A stretch of 64,000 nucleotides of DNA from Unio delphinus (lineage: Eukaryota > Mollusca > Bivalvia > Unionida > Unionidae): assembly GCA_029339505.1 (NCBI GenBank), contig JAQISU010000115.1, forward strand, positions 4,700,001 to 4,764,000. Reading direction: 5' to 3'. Shown piece after piece: positions 11,873-24,214 of this stretch (positions are counted from its first letter, which is position 1; every line of letters starts with the position of its first letter). The translations under genes and the position numbers were made by a program. The notes under the pieces are model-generated. The model was not told the DNA's origin. It saw nothing but the letters and a program-made list of their open reading frames with translations, and searched no databases.

Positions 11873-13088
11873 GTTTGTTATTGCCTTCCGTTTTCTTGTC
11901 AAACTTTCCTTAAATAGCAGAAAGTGTGCATAAACTTTGGTCATTTTGATGTATTGACCATGTTAATCGTTAGCGTTAATGCGTTTTGCCCGGCAAGGGC
12001 AGTTACGTGTTAGCACAGCTTGTTCCAAAATACGACAAACTCGAAGAATAAATTAAATGTGGCGTGAAAGAACGGAAATTTGTTAGATCTCTTGCATTTT
12101 GTATCATCGCCCGGGTAATGGAATTTTTATCGACATCGGCATTTGTATATATACCAGTCTTAGCTACCAGGTCGAAATCATTTTATTTACCGTGAACAAA
12201 CTTTTTCTGTAATAACGTTATCTTTTTTATTTGCTGATATTTTTGCCGTCGATTTGATAGGAAGCAGGAAAGGACAACAACAATATTTATGTGGTGCTTC
12301 CTGGGAGATAATGAATTGGCGATCTGGTTCCTTTAAATCTATTAGTGATTTGGTCCCAGAAAATCTTTTAGTGATTGCAGTTACAGTTTCCACCGAATGT
12401 TAGAGCAATTACAAATATACTATTGGCATAGTAGTATGAGATTTAAAGAAGGTTTTGATATGCTCTGACGTGACTGAGAAGTAGGGGATTATGTTGAATT
12501 TGAGAATCGCTACCCACCCCAATCTCGTCCCCCATTTGTCGCACTGTGTGGTAATTTTCTTTGATAAAGACGTTAAGATGGTTGGATTTTTTAAAAATAT
12601 TATTTTGCTGTAAACGAGAGGACTACGAGCAAGATTTGCCACTTAAAATATAATTTAAGAAGAAAACCCACGAGAAGTTGGTATTATAGTATTGGTTGTC
12701 CCATTTCTCAGCTGAGAAACTTCGAGAATGTTTACTTACTTCAGAATGCTTTCATGCGCTTTGAAAACATATACTGTCAAGATAATGAAATCATTTTTAT
12801 TTGATGATTTCCCGCCTTTTTGCTCATGGCACGATCGACCTCAAGTGTATAACATTCTCATTTACAATAATGCATCGATTATAAGGGATCATGTTTTTTT
12901 CTAAATCTTTTCTAATATATATATTTTGGTTGGTGTGCGTGGCTAGTAAGTACATTTGGTTTCGCTTTCGGCACATCAGCACATTGTACTTTTATATCGT
13001 GCTGTGACAAGTAGACATATGTGCTAGTAGCAGATCTGGACTGATCCTGCGATAGAAATCATTGTCACAGGTGAAGCTCCATAGCTGC
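11871..13088. other. intronic stretch, nothing recognised
   Basis: No exon, repeat or transposon boundary that I can support. Confidence 0.5.
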
Positions 13089-16003
13089 TGATAGAGCATG
13101 GGTGGCCAACCCGGGCCCATGGGCCGCGTGCGGCCCGCTGGGTGTCAACTTGTGGCCCGCGGAGCTGTGTCATATGTACAATTTTTTTTTTCTAATAGTG
13201 TACATAAAACCACCAAAAGAACATTCCATCATGCGTAGTTCGTATGATATCCCATCTATGGAAGTATCTCAGTACATTGATTCGTTGTATCGTGACAATT
13301 TCGTCTATATTCGTGTTAAGAAACAATCACAACGTTAAGTTGATTTTAGAAAGCGCGCGCGCCGATCTTGCGTGGATAGCCGTGAGCGTGGATGTGCATT
13401 GCAGGGTGCGGGGCGGGATGCGTCGTGCGACAGTCAGCAGTGTTGCAACACTGAGTACCAGCCAATCTGCGGCAAGCTCGCAACGCTGTCGGGCGTGTGG
13501 TCGCTTTCCTTGTGTTTTCCTTATCGCCACGCACCTCATGAGATTTTGCGATCGACGTTTAAATACATATTGATAAGAATACAAGCTGCTATAACCGAGT
13601 ATCCTGTCTACTATACCGAGTCCTGTCTACTTTTTTAAGTGCAGTGAAGGTAAGCAAACCCAGCTTTTATTTTTTTAAATTAATCTATGATGCTTGGCTT
13701 TAATTTTGTAGATTTCTCCTTTTTTTGTTTTATGTGTTTAAATTACGGGTATCTAACCAACCGTGCTGAGCACTGGCTTTTGTCTTAGTACATACTTGTA
13801 AGTTTATTAGTACAAAAAATACAAGGCCTTTCTTTAGAATTTTACTTTATTTTCATACTTTTTTTTATATTTTACTAATGAATTAGCCCGAATCAGATAC
13901 GTATTTCATTACAGATTTTTACAATGCGCCACAAGCACCTCCTCCTTTTGTCAGAAAGTTATGTATGGCATATTATGATATGATATGATGGCATTTTATT
14001 TATTTGTTTAGTTAAAAACGAAGACCCACAATGGCGTCAAGTAGTAAAGACGTTGAACCAAAGAAGAGAAGAGTCGCAGAAGAATTGAGAAGTTTTCAAG
14101 ATAGATGGACTATAAACTATATTTTCAAAGCCCATATGCTTGATATGCAATAATTCTATTTCTGTCTTGAAAGAGTATAACATTAAACGGCATTACGAGG
14201 CTAAACAAGAGTTTGATAAGTGCAAAGGGCAATTTCGACAAGACCAAGTAAATGACTTAAAAATAAAACTTTCTGCACAACGTCAGATATTTACTAGAGT
14301 GGCTCAAGAGTCAACATGCTATGTAAAATCTAGTTATGCAGTAGCCATGATACTAGCGAAAACATCGAAGCCATATTCAGATGGTTAAATGGTTATGGAA
14401 TGATTGGAGAGTGTCGTTGAAATTCTATGTCCAGAAAAGAAAAGGATTTCTCAAAAATAAGCCTGTCTCGTCAAACTATTACTAGGCGTGTGGACGACAT
14501 TGGAAAAAATATTGAAGATAATTTGAAAAATCGAACATCCGGGTTCATGTTTTATGCTCTAGCTTTGGATGAAAGCACAGATATAACAGATACCGCTCAA
14601 GTGGAGCTTTTTATCAGGGGTGTTGATGTCCATTTTAACAAAACAGAAGAATTAGCGGCACTGTATCCACTTAAGGACACTACTTGCTCACGAGATTTAT
14701 TAGGAGCAGTTATATCGACATTGAATCGCTTTTCGTTACAATCAACAACCTATCGGGCTTAACAACAATGGGTGGGAAACACGAAGGTTTAGTAAAATTG
14801 ATTGAAAATGAGGCCTGCAAAGTTGGTAATACTTCGATGCTAAATTTTCATTGCATTATTCATAAGGAGAATTTATGTTCCAAGTCCCTTAAAATGGACC
14901 ATGTCATGAAGGTGGTCATCAAAACTGAACTTTATTAAGTCGAAGGGGTTGAATCACCGTCAGTTCCAAGAATTTCTCAAGTCTTTGGATTCAGAGTATA
15001 ATGACGTTACATTTTATACAGAAGTAAGATGGCTGATCCGTGCCAAAATGTTCAAAAGAGTGTTTGATTTAAAGCAAGAAATACAATCATTCTTCGCAAG
15101 TAAGTCAAAACGTATCCCAGAGTTTGAAGACAAGGAATGGGTTTGCGACTTGGCGTTTCTGGTCGATATAGTTAGCCACCTAAATGATGTTAATACTCGT
15201 CAACAGGGGAAAGAAAGATCAACTAATTAATAACATGTATGATCTTATTTCCGCATTCCAAATGAAACTTGGGCTTTGGGAACAACAGTTAAGGACAAAT
15301 ATCTTCTCACTTTTTTTTTCTTTTGTTTTTGCAACCAGACGTCACACAGGGGGCAGCGGTTAAATACGCTTCGTTGATATCCGACTTGAACCTTGAATTT
15401 GAAAACCGATTTCAAGATTTTCGCCATTCTCCGTAGACGTCAATTTATTACCAGGAATTTTACAAATGGAACATTGTGAAATGTGTTGTGATGCACAGTT
15501 AAAGGAGAAATTCCATCAGGTTGGTTTGGAAGAGTTTTACAAAATATATTTGGACAAGGAGAAATATCCTGCATTTTACAAACATGCTCTATCGATGATT
15601 TCGCTATTTGGAAACATTTACACGTGTGAACAGCTCTTTAGTCGGATGAAGCATATCAAATCCCAAGTGAGAAAACGAATCACTGATGTGCATTTGGAAA
15701 ACTGCGTGTAGCAACAACCTCAGTCGATATCGACATTTCTGCTAAACAAAACCAGACGTCTCACTAAAAAAAATATTTTTTATATTGTTTTGTTTATTTT
15801 TTTATTATTATTTTTCTTAATTCCCTAACTCTAATCTAATAAATATGTTTAATTCTCAGTTTTGTTATATTTTCTTCAAAAAAATAATATATTTCTTGTT
15901 TGCTTTGAATAATAAAAATAGTTTGGTTGTACGACCCGGTAGGAAATCTCGTTTCTAAAATCTGGCCCGACTGCTGAAAGGGTTGGCCACCCATGTGATA
16001 GAG
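13089..16003 (+). mobile_element. hAT DNA transposon, nearly full length, inactivated
   Basis: The element occupies 13097-15995. Its ends are perfect 16-base inverted repeats, catgggtggccaaccc at 13097-13112 and the complement at 15980-15995. Both sides are flanked by tgatagag (13089-13096 and 15996-16003), the 8-base target duplication expected of hAT elements. The interior holds a broken transposase gene in the plus orientation. Intact flanks with a decayed gene suggest a moderately old insertion with no later rearrangement of its edges. Confidence 0.97.
14031..15711 (+). pseudogene. hAT transposase pseudogene (GTF2IRD2-like / ZBED-type lineage)
   Basis: A frame opens at ATG 14031 with a lysine-rich start (MASSSKDVEPKKRR). 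It shifts near 14125 into a C-x2-C...H zinc-finger-like segment around 14135-14190. It breaks again at 14386-14430 and is then read in several frames to 15711. Recognisable hAT landmarks are the first catalytic aspartate in ALDESTD (about 14568), the C-x2-H motif CIIHK (about 14852), a tryptophan-containing TEVRWL segment, and the C-terminal dimerisation region with CEQLFSRMKHIKS (glutamate codon at 15628-15630). At 14756-14776 LTT runs directly into MGGKHEGLV. The TDGAP-type motif that normally carries the second catalytic aspartate is missing. Stops also occur near 15230 and 15435. It cannot encode active transposase. Confidence 0.92.
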
Positions 16004-16897
16004 GGTAATACGTAACGTTATTTCTGCTATAACGCAATAGTGACCATTGCATACTAACGGAGGTTGTCTTGACGCTCTTACAAAAAAAATTGTCTAAACT
16101 TTCTGTCTTTCTTTCTCCTTAGATCGTGAGTGTTGAGTTAGACAACAATAAACAAAGTAGACATGTCCAGCATATAGTAAAATCCACCCACGCATATAAC
16201 CGCGCGATTATACCGCCTCCAAGTCAGATCATTGAATAAATCGTATATAATGTTTTAGTTTGAGATTCGTTAAATAATATTTAAACATTGGATATTGAAA
16301 ACCCACTATCAGGGTCCGAATTGACGCTTAGCAATATGGCCATGATTGTGCATTTTAACAATACATGATTGTGACGTTTGTAATAATGGAATATTCTGAA
16401 ATACTGTATCTTACATGGTCGCTACCGCGAATAGGTTGTAATTATTTCGATTCACAGATCACCTGGATTTTCAAGTGGGCACTTAAGTCTTCCTCCCATC
16501 CATTAGTCTCCCTTAGCAAAAGACCCACTCAATCCCCGTCATATTAGAGCGCTATCATGTTTATAAACATAGTTTTGAAATGAGTTTAATGTATTCTTAT
16601 TTTGTATAGGGGCAACCAGGTGATAAATTTTCATCCTTTTTATCTGATCAGGAATCTGTTTCAAACGGTTCTGTAGCCATTTGACAATAAAGAAAAGGTG
16701 TTTGATGAAGCACACTTCCTGTAAGCGTTGCGACTTGTCAGTGCTAGAGGTACATCAATTATATGTGCGTGCTTTTGGGAAAACTAAGTTGTGTGCAGTA
16801 AAGTTTTCTTGTATTTTCAATTATTTTTGTATTGTTAATTTGTACATCTTCGCACGTTAAAAGAAATATCATCTGATTGTAGTAAAAGTGCGAGACC
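16004..16897. other. intronic stretch, nothing recognised
   Basis: No exon, repeat or element end supported. Confidence 0.5.
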
Positions 16898-17060
16898 GAA
16901 AGGTCCCTTTCGCTGAGTATTTAAAATGGTCTATACATTTGTTACAAAAGGTCTCTTTCGCTGGGTATTTAGAATGGTCGATACATTTGTTACAAAAAGA
17001 CCCTTTCGTTGGGTATTTATAATGGTCAATACATTTGTTTAAAAAAAAATACGACCCTTT
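16898..17060. repeat. ~48-bp tandem repeat, ~3.3 copies
   Basis: Units contain ctttcgctgggtatttaaaa and tggtcnatacatttgtta. Confidence 0.85.
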
Positions 17061-17708
17061 CCCCGATACCTTTTTATGTGCCATTTTTGCATTTGTGTTC
17101 ACGTATGCCTTTTATTAAATAGATGTGTACTCCGGTCTGTTTTCTTGACTTATTTTACACAATGTCAACATTCGTTATTATTCTTTAATCAGAACTCGTA
17201 TAACCGTCTCTTGTTCAGTGTACATTCATTCACACGTTCCTCGGAGCTCGTATACTTCCAGAGTACATCGCTGCTGTTGGGCTGTTTTCATTCCTGGGTA
17301 ATCTAAACCTGTCAATCTCCGTCCGCACATTGCTACACGGTTGACTGATCCTTCTTCATTTTTCGTCCCACGAATTAAAATAATCCGAAATAGGGAGGGG
17401 TGGTGGTGGAGAATGTTTGACAGCTCAGCTGCATTTAACTGTGATGTATCGGTATATTGTGACTTCTGCATTGTGTTGTATTGTTAAATCAACAGCCTTG
17501 TGCTCCATCACATCAAACGGAGATTTCCTGTCGTTTTCAACCTAATTTGATGACAAAATCTTCATGTTGTGCACGAAAGAAAAGACCAGAGCAACTGCAG
17601 TCTAAATTAAGTGTGATGAAAATGACGTTGCATTAATTTTTAAATCTTACAAAAGGGAGGCAACTCACTGAGAAGTATGTTGGCGAGTATTCGGTTGGTT
17701 ATAAGATT

Positions 17709-17860
17709 AGTCCAACTGCCAACTACACACATAATGTGCTGGCAATTTTAGTTCTGTACAGTTTGTTAGGCGTAATCAGTAAAAGAAACAGCACAGACCC
17801 TGGTCTGCAGGCGTGTTATGCTAGAACAGATCACTATCGTCTTTGTTTGCAGTTTGAGGC
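17709..17860. mobile_element. MITE-T copy 1
   Basis: Begins agtccaactgcc, contains ctgtacagtttgttaggcgt then aatcagtaaa, cagaccctggtctgcag and attatgct-like blocks, and ends tttgcagttt. The same order occurs at 37243, 57500 and 61399. The ends are inverted (gtccaactgcaaa / tttgcagttggac). Confidence 0.75.
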
Positions 17861-17967
17861 GTCGTATGAACTAGTACATACGGTCTTTATTTGCAGTTGG
17901 AGGCGTCGTATGAACATACGGTCTTTGTTTGCAGTTTGAGGCGTCGTATGAACTAGTACATACGGTC
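17841..17967. repeat. ~44-bp tandem repeat grown from a MITE end, 3 copies
   Basis: Three copies of tttgcagtttgaggcgtcgt followed by atgaactagtacatacggtc; the middle copy lacks a few bases. The first overlaps the terminal repeat of MITE-T copy 1. Confidence 0.85.
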
Positions 17968-19044
17968 GTTTCCGTCATCATGGTCATAAAATGCATCTAT
18001 TTCGGGAGAATAATGGACTGGTGGAATTGTCACGGATTTGAATTCGTTTTTTTTTTTTTAACCTTATACATTTTTAAAAAAAACTTAAATATTGCAATTT
18101 TCTCTTTCCGCAAAAAAAAAAAACGAAAGAAGAAAGGGCAACCAATTAACTGAGAAGTTTTGAATCAACGCCTATTAAAACGTATTAGTTTCTGCCTTTG
18201 CAAAATAAGAATTTTTTCCTTCCTGATTACCAATTTTACCAAATGCCCATCAGACATAAACAGGTTTGAACCCCAAAGGTAACCGACACAGTACCTTAAA
18301 TATCTAAAGTACTAGCTTCCGTTAATAAAAAAAATAAAATACTCTCCATAAAAAAATAAAAACTTCATCTGATTATACTTTAATTTGTAGATAATAATTT
18401 CACTTCGATTGCTTTCTTTTAATCAGTTTACACAAATCAAATAATGAAACTCATCGCGTTATTTCACATATTAATGTTTTCGGGGAAGAATCAACTCCCC
18501 CCCCCCAAAAAAAAAAAAAGACATAAGCTTGGTAAAATAAAAAAAACAACGATCTTTGTGGGAGGAAAAGAAATAATTATATTCATTATAATTTGGCTGA
18601 ACCAAGACATAACTTAAGATTTTTAAAACCGCCCCCCCCCCGGCCATGAAATTGTGTTTTAATATTTGAGATGATAAGGACAGGAATTTGTTGCCAGGTT
18701 TTTTTTTTTTAAACATCGTTCAGTTGTAAAGTTGTCGCTTTCATGAACACGGACGGCGTTTTGCTCACTCTGACGTCATCAAAGTCTCCTGGTTCAACAC
18801 CTGCATACTTACTACAGAAATACCATATGTCATGCCATTTCTCCATCCACGTCATGTTCACGAGTTAAACTGGACGGCTGGTCAAAAACCATGGCGTTGA
18901 TTTACAAAAGATGCAGATTGTTTTGATTTAAGTCCTGCAAGTTGAGAATTGTCACAAGGCGCATATTGTTCGTCGGAAGATTCGTTCGACATGTTGCATT
19001 TTAAGAGACAGTCATTACTTATGGGAAGAGCAGTTTTTTTGGTT
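17968..19044. other. intronic stretch with homopolymer tracts only
   Basis: Poly-T, poly-A and poly-C runs (18048, 18110, 18497, 18634, 18700). No gene supported. Confidence 0.5.
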
Positions 19045-19185
19045 AATATAAACATGCGTGGGTAAATTTGCTACCTTTCTGAATATCAATAGCTGGTTGA
19101 TATCAAAGGTCAGTAAGGCGTAAATCTGCAACCTTTTTGAATATCAATAGCTGCTTGATATCGAAGGTCAGTAAGGCGTTTAAAA
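19045..19185. repeat. ~67-bp direct duplication
   Basis: Two copies of a unit containing gaatatcaatagctggttga followed by tatcaaaggtcagtaaggcg. Confidence 0.85.
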
Positions 19186-19818
19186 CGCAGTGTTAATTAG
19201 GATGAAATAAGCAATGAATAGACATTAGACCGATAAAATGTTTCACAGACGCGATGTGAAAAAACAGCCTGTCTCTGCATTGAATATAGATCTGATGTCA
19301 GTCGGCCTGTCCTCGCTTCAAACTATCAACCATTCCATTTGCAAGAAGAAATTAGGAGTGCAGACTGTTTTGTACAGCTCTGGCAAGGAAATGTAACTTG
19401 CATGTCCCTTCTTTTTTGTACAGTATCTGTCTCTTTTAACCTATCCCAGTCTGATTCTCTTTAACCTATCCCTGTCTGATTCACGAGATCTTCTGACAAT
19501 GCTCCTGTTAGTCGGGCTGTAGCAAATTGAATCAGGTTGAGCTTCATCCTTAGAGTGCCAGTTTCTCTAACCATTTGCATTGTACGCTTTTATTCATCGC
19601 CTAACCATTTTGAGGTAAGCATTTTCTAACGTCGGTATGGTTGGAATGAACGTTGTTTGCTTTTTTTTAAAATTGGATAAATTGATACTTTCATGGTACC
19701 AGTTTTCGTATAATTTGTACTTTTATTTTTTTGGTCACTGAAGAGTGTTTTACATACAAAAGAAGAAATAAACCAACTTGACGCAGACAAGAACAATGTT
19801 GATAGCATTTTAACTAAA

Positions 19819-19862
19819 CCACACACACACACATACACACACACACACACATACACACACAC
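19819..19862. repeat. (CA)n with TACA interruptions
   Basis: Cytosine-adenine dinucleotide run with two tacacac interruptions. Confidence 0.95.
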
Positions 19863-20052
19863 TGTCCTTTTTACAGTTGCGAATGATCTAGGTTGACCTG
19901 CTTTAGAGAGCTCCCAGGATAACTGTCCTGGTGTCAAAGTGTCAAAGATTGAGCTTGTACCATGAATGGTAAAAAAAATATTATAAAAGGGGACAATCGA
20001 AACGAGAATTCTTTGTATCCGCTTTGGCATCTTTTTCCCAAATTATTACAGT

Positions 20053-20056
<4 letters not shown>

Positions 20057-20145
<89 letters not shown>
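20057..20145. repeat. compound (GT)n(GA)n microsatellite
   Basis: About 11 GT units run directly into about 33 GA units. Confidence 0.95.
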
Positions 20146-20150
<5 letters not shown>

Positions 20151-20223
20151 GTAGTTTTAACAATGTTTCGTTCATATTGCGACGATGTCTACAGTTTGGA
20201 AGTCTATAGCGACGTCTAGCTTT

Positions 20224-20435
20224 GTGGCATCAGGTCCCAGACATATAGCAAAATGTCCCATCCAGTCTCGCTATTCTGACACCAGGCCGACCTGTCCTTA
20301 CACTAACCCATTCGTGCTGAGCGCCTATCATTTTTACGAGTCTTTGGTATGACTCGTTCGGGGTTTGAACCCGCGACCTTCCGCATCCGATGAAGACGTT
20401 CTAATCACTTGACCCACCGGAGCGATGCCTCGTGA
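20224..20435 (-). mobile_element. SINE-B copy, reverse orientation
   Basis: On the minus strand it shows the tRNA-like head (ggtgggtcaagtgattagaa as A box, cgggttcaaaccccg as B box), then agtcataccaaagac, cgctcagcacgaatggg, ggtcggcctggtgtcagaat and gagactggatgggac. Same order as the copies at 28703 and 53045. Confidence 0.85.
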
Positions 20436-21473
20436 CTGTAAGCGTGCTTATTCTGATTCTAGCATTAGATCATATCAGTTCGGCTATCGCGGTTGGTCCT
20501 TGTGCAACACGGTTTGTTTTATTTGCCTCGGCACTTTATAACCTGTTTGTGATTATGTGCCGTAACACCAAACCAAACAAGACACCTATAATACTATAAC
20601 TTGGTTTGGTTTTACTGCCGATATTATGGCCATCGGAATTTCATACCTTGTGTGTACACTTTGATTAAAATTGAGATCTCCTTTTTATATTTGAGATCTC
20701 TCTTTTATTCCTAGGTCTCGATGATCACATTTTTCCAACTTTTATGTTTGCGCCAGCAAGATGTTGATTTGATTACGCGAAGTTAAAAAAAAACACATTT
20801 CCTCCCAAAGAGTTTAATAAAAGTGACGCTTGTGTGAAACATGATTCATATTGAATGATATCGTGCCTAGTTAGATAATTTGATTTTTTATGATCGTACC
20901 ATGTCGAGACCAGCAGAATGGATCAATAACAAAAAAATCACAACAAAACTCCTGTGTTTTAAGAACAAACTGCCTTCTAACTTGTAGGAAATGAGATACA
21001 TTTTGACACGAGCTCGGGGTTCATTTAACACGATATTGCTGACTCATTTAAATATCCGTCATGAAGGTTCCAGTAACGAGACTCCAAAAATGGGCATTCA
21101 GATTTGATCAACTACATCCATATTCTTCGATTGTCTTTATTTCTTTTTAGAAACTGAGAAAAAGCTCGGGAAAGGTTTTGAAACCAAATTCACCAGGCTT
21201 ATGGGGTAGATTGGCGGTAGGATCCCCCACCCTCCCACCCACGAAAAGGACTGTTAAACAACTGGAAGTTGTATCAGAGTAAATTTCTGTACAGGTTATG
21301 ATTATACCCTGACAACATTTAGACCCTCGGGGGCTTCCAGTGACTTTCCCTGTCTCGACGTACAAATATAACACTAGAATTACTTAATGGGGATAGGCTG
21401 AAGAAAACCCCAGTCTAGCAACATCGTGTTGTCTATCAATAATTAGCTTTTTAAGAATTTAACAAAATATCTT

Positions 21474-21714
21474 GGGGCCCCGAGTGGCCGAGTGGTCTAA
21501 AGCGCTTTCCGTTACGGATCACTGCCGTCTCACCTCTGCGTGTGTTCGAGTCTAAGATTCGGCTAATGTAGTTATACGAGAAAGCTTGCCAGTAGCTTCT
21601 CGTGGGTCGGTGGTTCTTTCCTGTGATTTTTCCGGGTTCTTCCTCCACCAATAATACTGGACGCCATGTATTACCTATCGTGTGCTGAAAAAATGGCGTT
21701 AAACATTAAAAAAA
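21474..21714 (+). mobile_element. SINE-A, near full length
   Basis: Starts ggggccccgagtggccgagt (A box), B box gtgttcgagtct at about 21541, body with gccagtagcttctcgtgggt, ttcttcctccacca and aatggcgttaaaca, and an A-rich tail. Confidence 0.88.
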
Positions 21715-21779
21715 ATTCTCCTTGAAAAGCTTTGCGCTTTAATAGCAGTTCCAACATATTATTTGCAATATCGTCCCCC

Positions 21780-21916
21780 CAAAAAATGGAAGCTATTGCC
21801 TTTCCCAAGGACATGCTAATGTATCTAGCTCAGGTTAGCATGAGCGAGTATTGAACCCAAACTGTTGGATTACGAGTCGAACGCTCCGCCTTCAGAACTA
21901 TCGCAGCTCCATGCTT
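21780..21916 (-). mobile_element. tRNA-like SINE head of another family
   Basis: The minus strand reads as a tRNA-like unit with gatagttctgaaggcggagc near the A-box position and gggttcaatactcgc as B box. It does not match SINE-A or SINE-B bodies. It could be a decayed tRNA pseudogene. Confidence 0.5.
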
Positions 21917-22413
21917 AAAAAGTAATAACGTTTTATTGTGCAGGTCACTGATCAGATAATTTGATGAAACCCAAGACTGTAAATTGTGTGATGTCTATTA
22001 CAGAAAAAGCTACTATAATTTCGGATGTATGCTGCGAGTTGATTTTCCCATGTCTTTAATAAACGGAAAACCAGACCATTCAACTATTATGCAACAAAGA
22101 AAATAGTGCCCAACCTACCATCAAACATATATAGACTAAATACTAGGTAAGTTTAACGTATTTAAGGTAAGAAATATATTAAATAAAGTTAATAATGTAA
22201 TCTTTTTTTTTAATTAAAAATAAAATTCATTAGGGGTATAGTATTTCATCGAGTCAAGTCACATAGTATTTCGTCATATGATAAATTTGTTTTCGTCAAA
22301 AATGGTATCTGCAAATGGATTTATTCTAATAGCAAATGCCGCAGATAATCCATTTGAAAAGATGAGTGACATGTGGTAGAAACACATGTCCTCTGAGAGG
22401 CTAGTGTGGCAAA

Positions 22414-22415
<2 letters not shown>

Positions 22416-22469
<54 letters not shown>
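22416..22469. repeat. (AAT)n microsatellite
   Basis: About 18 uninterrupted trinucleotide units. Confidence 0.95.
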
Positions 22470-22470
<1 letters not shown>

Positions 22471-23459
22471 CAGCATAAAATAATTGAGAGGTACTCCCAA
22501 AATCAGGCCATGTTTCGAAATTTTCTAAGAGCAAAATTTTAAACTCTTGTTAAAATTGTGAGAATTTTGATCTGCAACTTCAGTCAGACTTGGGCTTGAA
22601 TCGTGAATTTTTAATGTTAATTTCTAGTTGTATACAAAGCTTTTAGCTTCAATTTTTTTTTAGTTAAATGTTGTACTCAGTTTTTGTGACTCGAGGACCT
22701 GTATGTATAGTTGTCCATGGCTATGACAGGATTAAAGAATAAAACCTTTGGATCAGCCTTACATTCGATAACTTGTTCCCACCTTGTTTATTCAAGGTCA
22801 AGAGAAACTTTACAAGGTTATTGATTCCGCTTCTTAAAAACGCCAAACTCCCAATCTGTGTCCAAGAAATGAGTTTTTTTTTTAAAATTTTTGAATGACA
22901 TGTTCTCCATTTCTTTGATGCCGGGAGACATAGAATCAGCCATTCTTAAATTAGAACACTTGCGTTAAATTCAAATAACATTATGATAAAAGCAAAATCA
23001 TAGAAAGACCAGCAAACACTTAACTTCACGTGGCATGGATGGATAATACAGAATACAAACAAAACCCCACGGTAAGAAGTGTTGAGAAAAAGTTTAAGCA
23101 TTTTCATAAGACTAGTTGCTTCGTCAATATTTAAAAATAAGTATAGATTCATGTAAATTACACCGAAATAGAAGCAGCTCTTATTTTATGCGGGGCTTGC
23201 GTACATAAGCGGGTTGTCTGCACATGTCATTAATTTATAATTTAGAATAACAAATGCCACTTGCATCAAACCTCGTGTTCATTTCCCAGCAGTTTTCAGC
23301 AGCATGTGACTTTGGTGCATTTTAATCCAGTTGTAACTCGTAGTATCACCATAGTGTGCGTACTCTGATCTAAATGGAATCTCATGGAGAGTCCATGATT
23401 TTTTTTATTTTGACTGAAGACGATGTGTTTTGTTAGTGAATTGATATGCTCGATATATG
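22470..23459. other. intronic stretch, nothing recognised
   Basis: A+T-rich, no supported exon or repeat. Confidence 0.5.
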
Positions 23460-23468
23460 TTTTGATAA

Positions 23469-23556
23469 GTATTGGTCGGAGAGAACTGATACTGGTAAAA
23501 GAAAAAGCAGATAACTATTGGTCGGAGAGAACTGTTACGGGAAAAGAAAAATTCAA
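23469..23556. repeat. ~46-bp direct duplication
   Basis: Two copies of tattggtcggagagaactg followed by a gggaaaagaaaaa-type tail. Confidence 0.8.
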
Positions 23557-23579
23557 ACGTGACAGAAAATGAAATGCTC

Positions 23580-23825
23580 TACACACACACACACACACCA
23601 GTAAGAGCCGTAGCGAGGTGCGAAATGTGCGTTTGGACTTTGTTAAAACGGATTATTTAAGTAGATTACTTGAAAATAAATTTATTTATGAAAACAAACC
23701 TGTTTTTATCTGTGAATATTTCATAAAATTTCTTCAGGGATATAGCGAATTGATTTTAGGAGCCTATCGATCTGATTTCGCACTGACATCGCAGTCCTAA
23801 AAACCCAACTGCGCGCACACACACG

Positions 23826-23852
<27 letters not shown>
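23580..23852. repeat. two (CA)n tracts
   Basis: CA runs at about 23580-23598 and 23814-23852, with a stretch of about 215 bases between them that I do not recognise. Confidence 0.85.
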
Positions 23853-23856
<4 letters not shown>

Positions 23857-24214
23857 TGCGTGAGGGGTAGGTGGGTACATGTAATGTATATCCTTGGACT
23901 TTGTATTGTCTGAATTTACCCTTGTTAACTGATGCTATGTCACTTACCGAGGTCATATATGTTAAAGAAAGATTTTATATTTAAGTGTGAAAAGGAATTT
24001 TTTTAAAATTGTGGAATATATATGCATGTTTTCTTCTGTTTTTAATAATGAGAATTTACAATAAAATTATTTTGCTTGAAAATCATCCTCAAGAGAGCTT
24101 AACAATGTAACGAAGATCAATACTAATATAATCTATCCTAAATTGCCATTTTCTGTGACATTCTTGATGATAAAATGATCCCTCAGTTTCCCTCTCCAGT
24201 GCCATTAGTAATAT

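Noticed and set aside
19962..20219. Frames with alternating Arg-Glu or Ser-Leu runs (also 27756-28067, 32781-33050, 41694-42101)
   Set aside because: These are (GA)n or (CT)n microsatellites translated.
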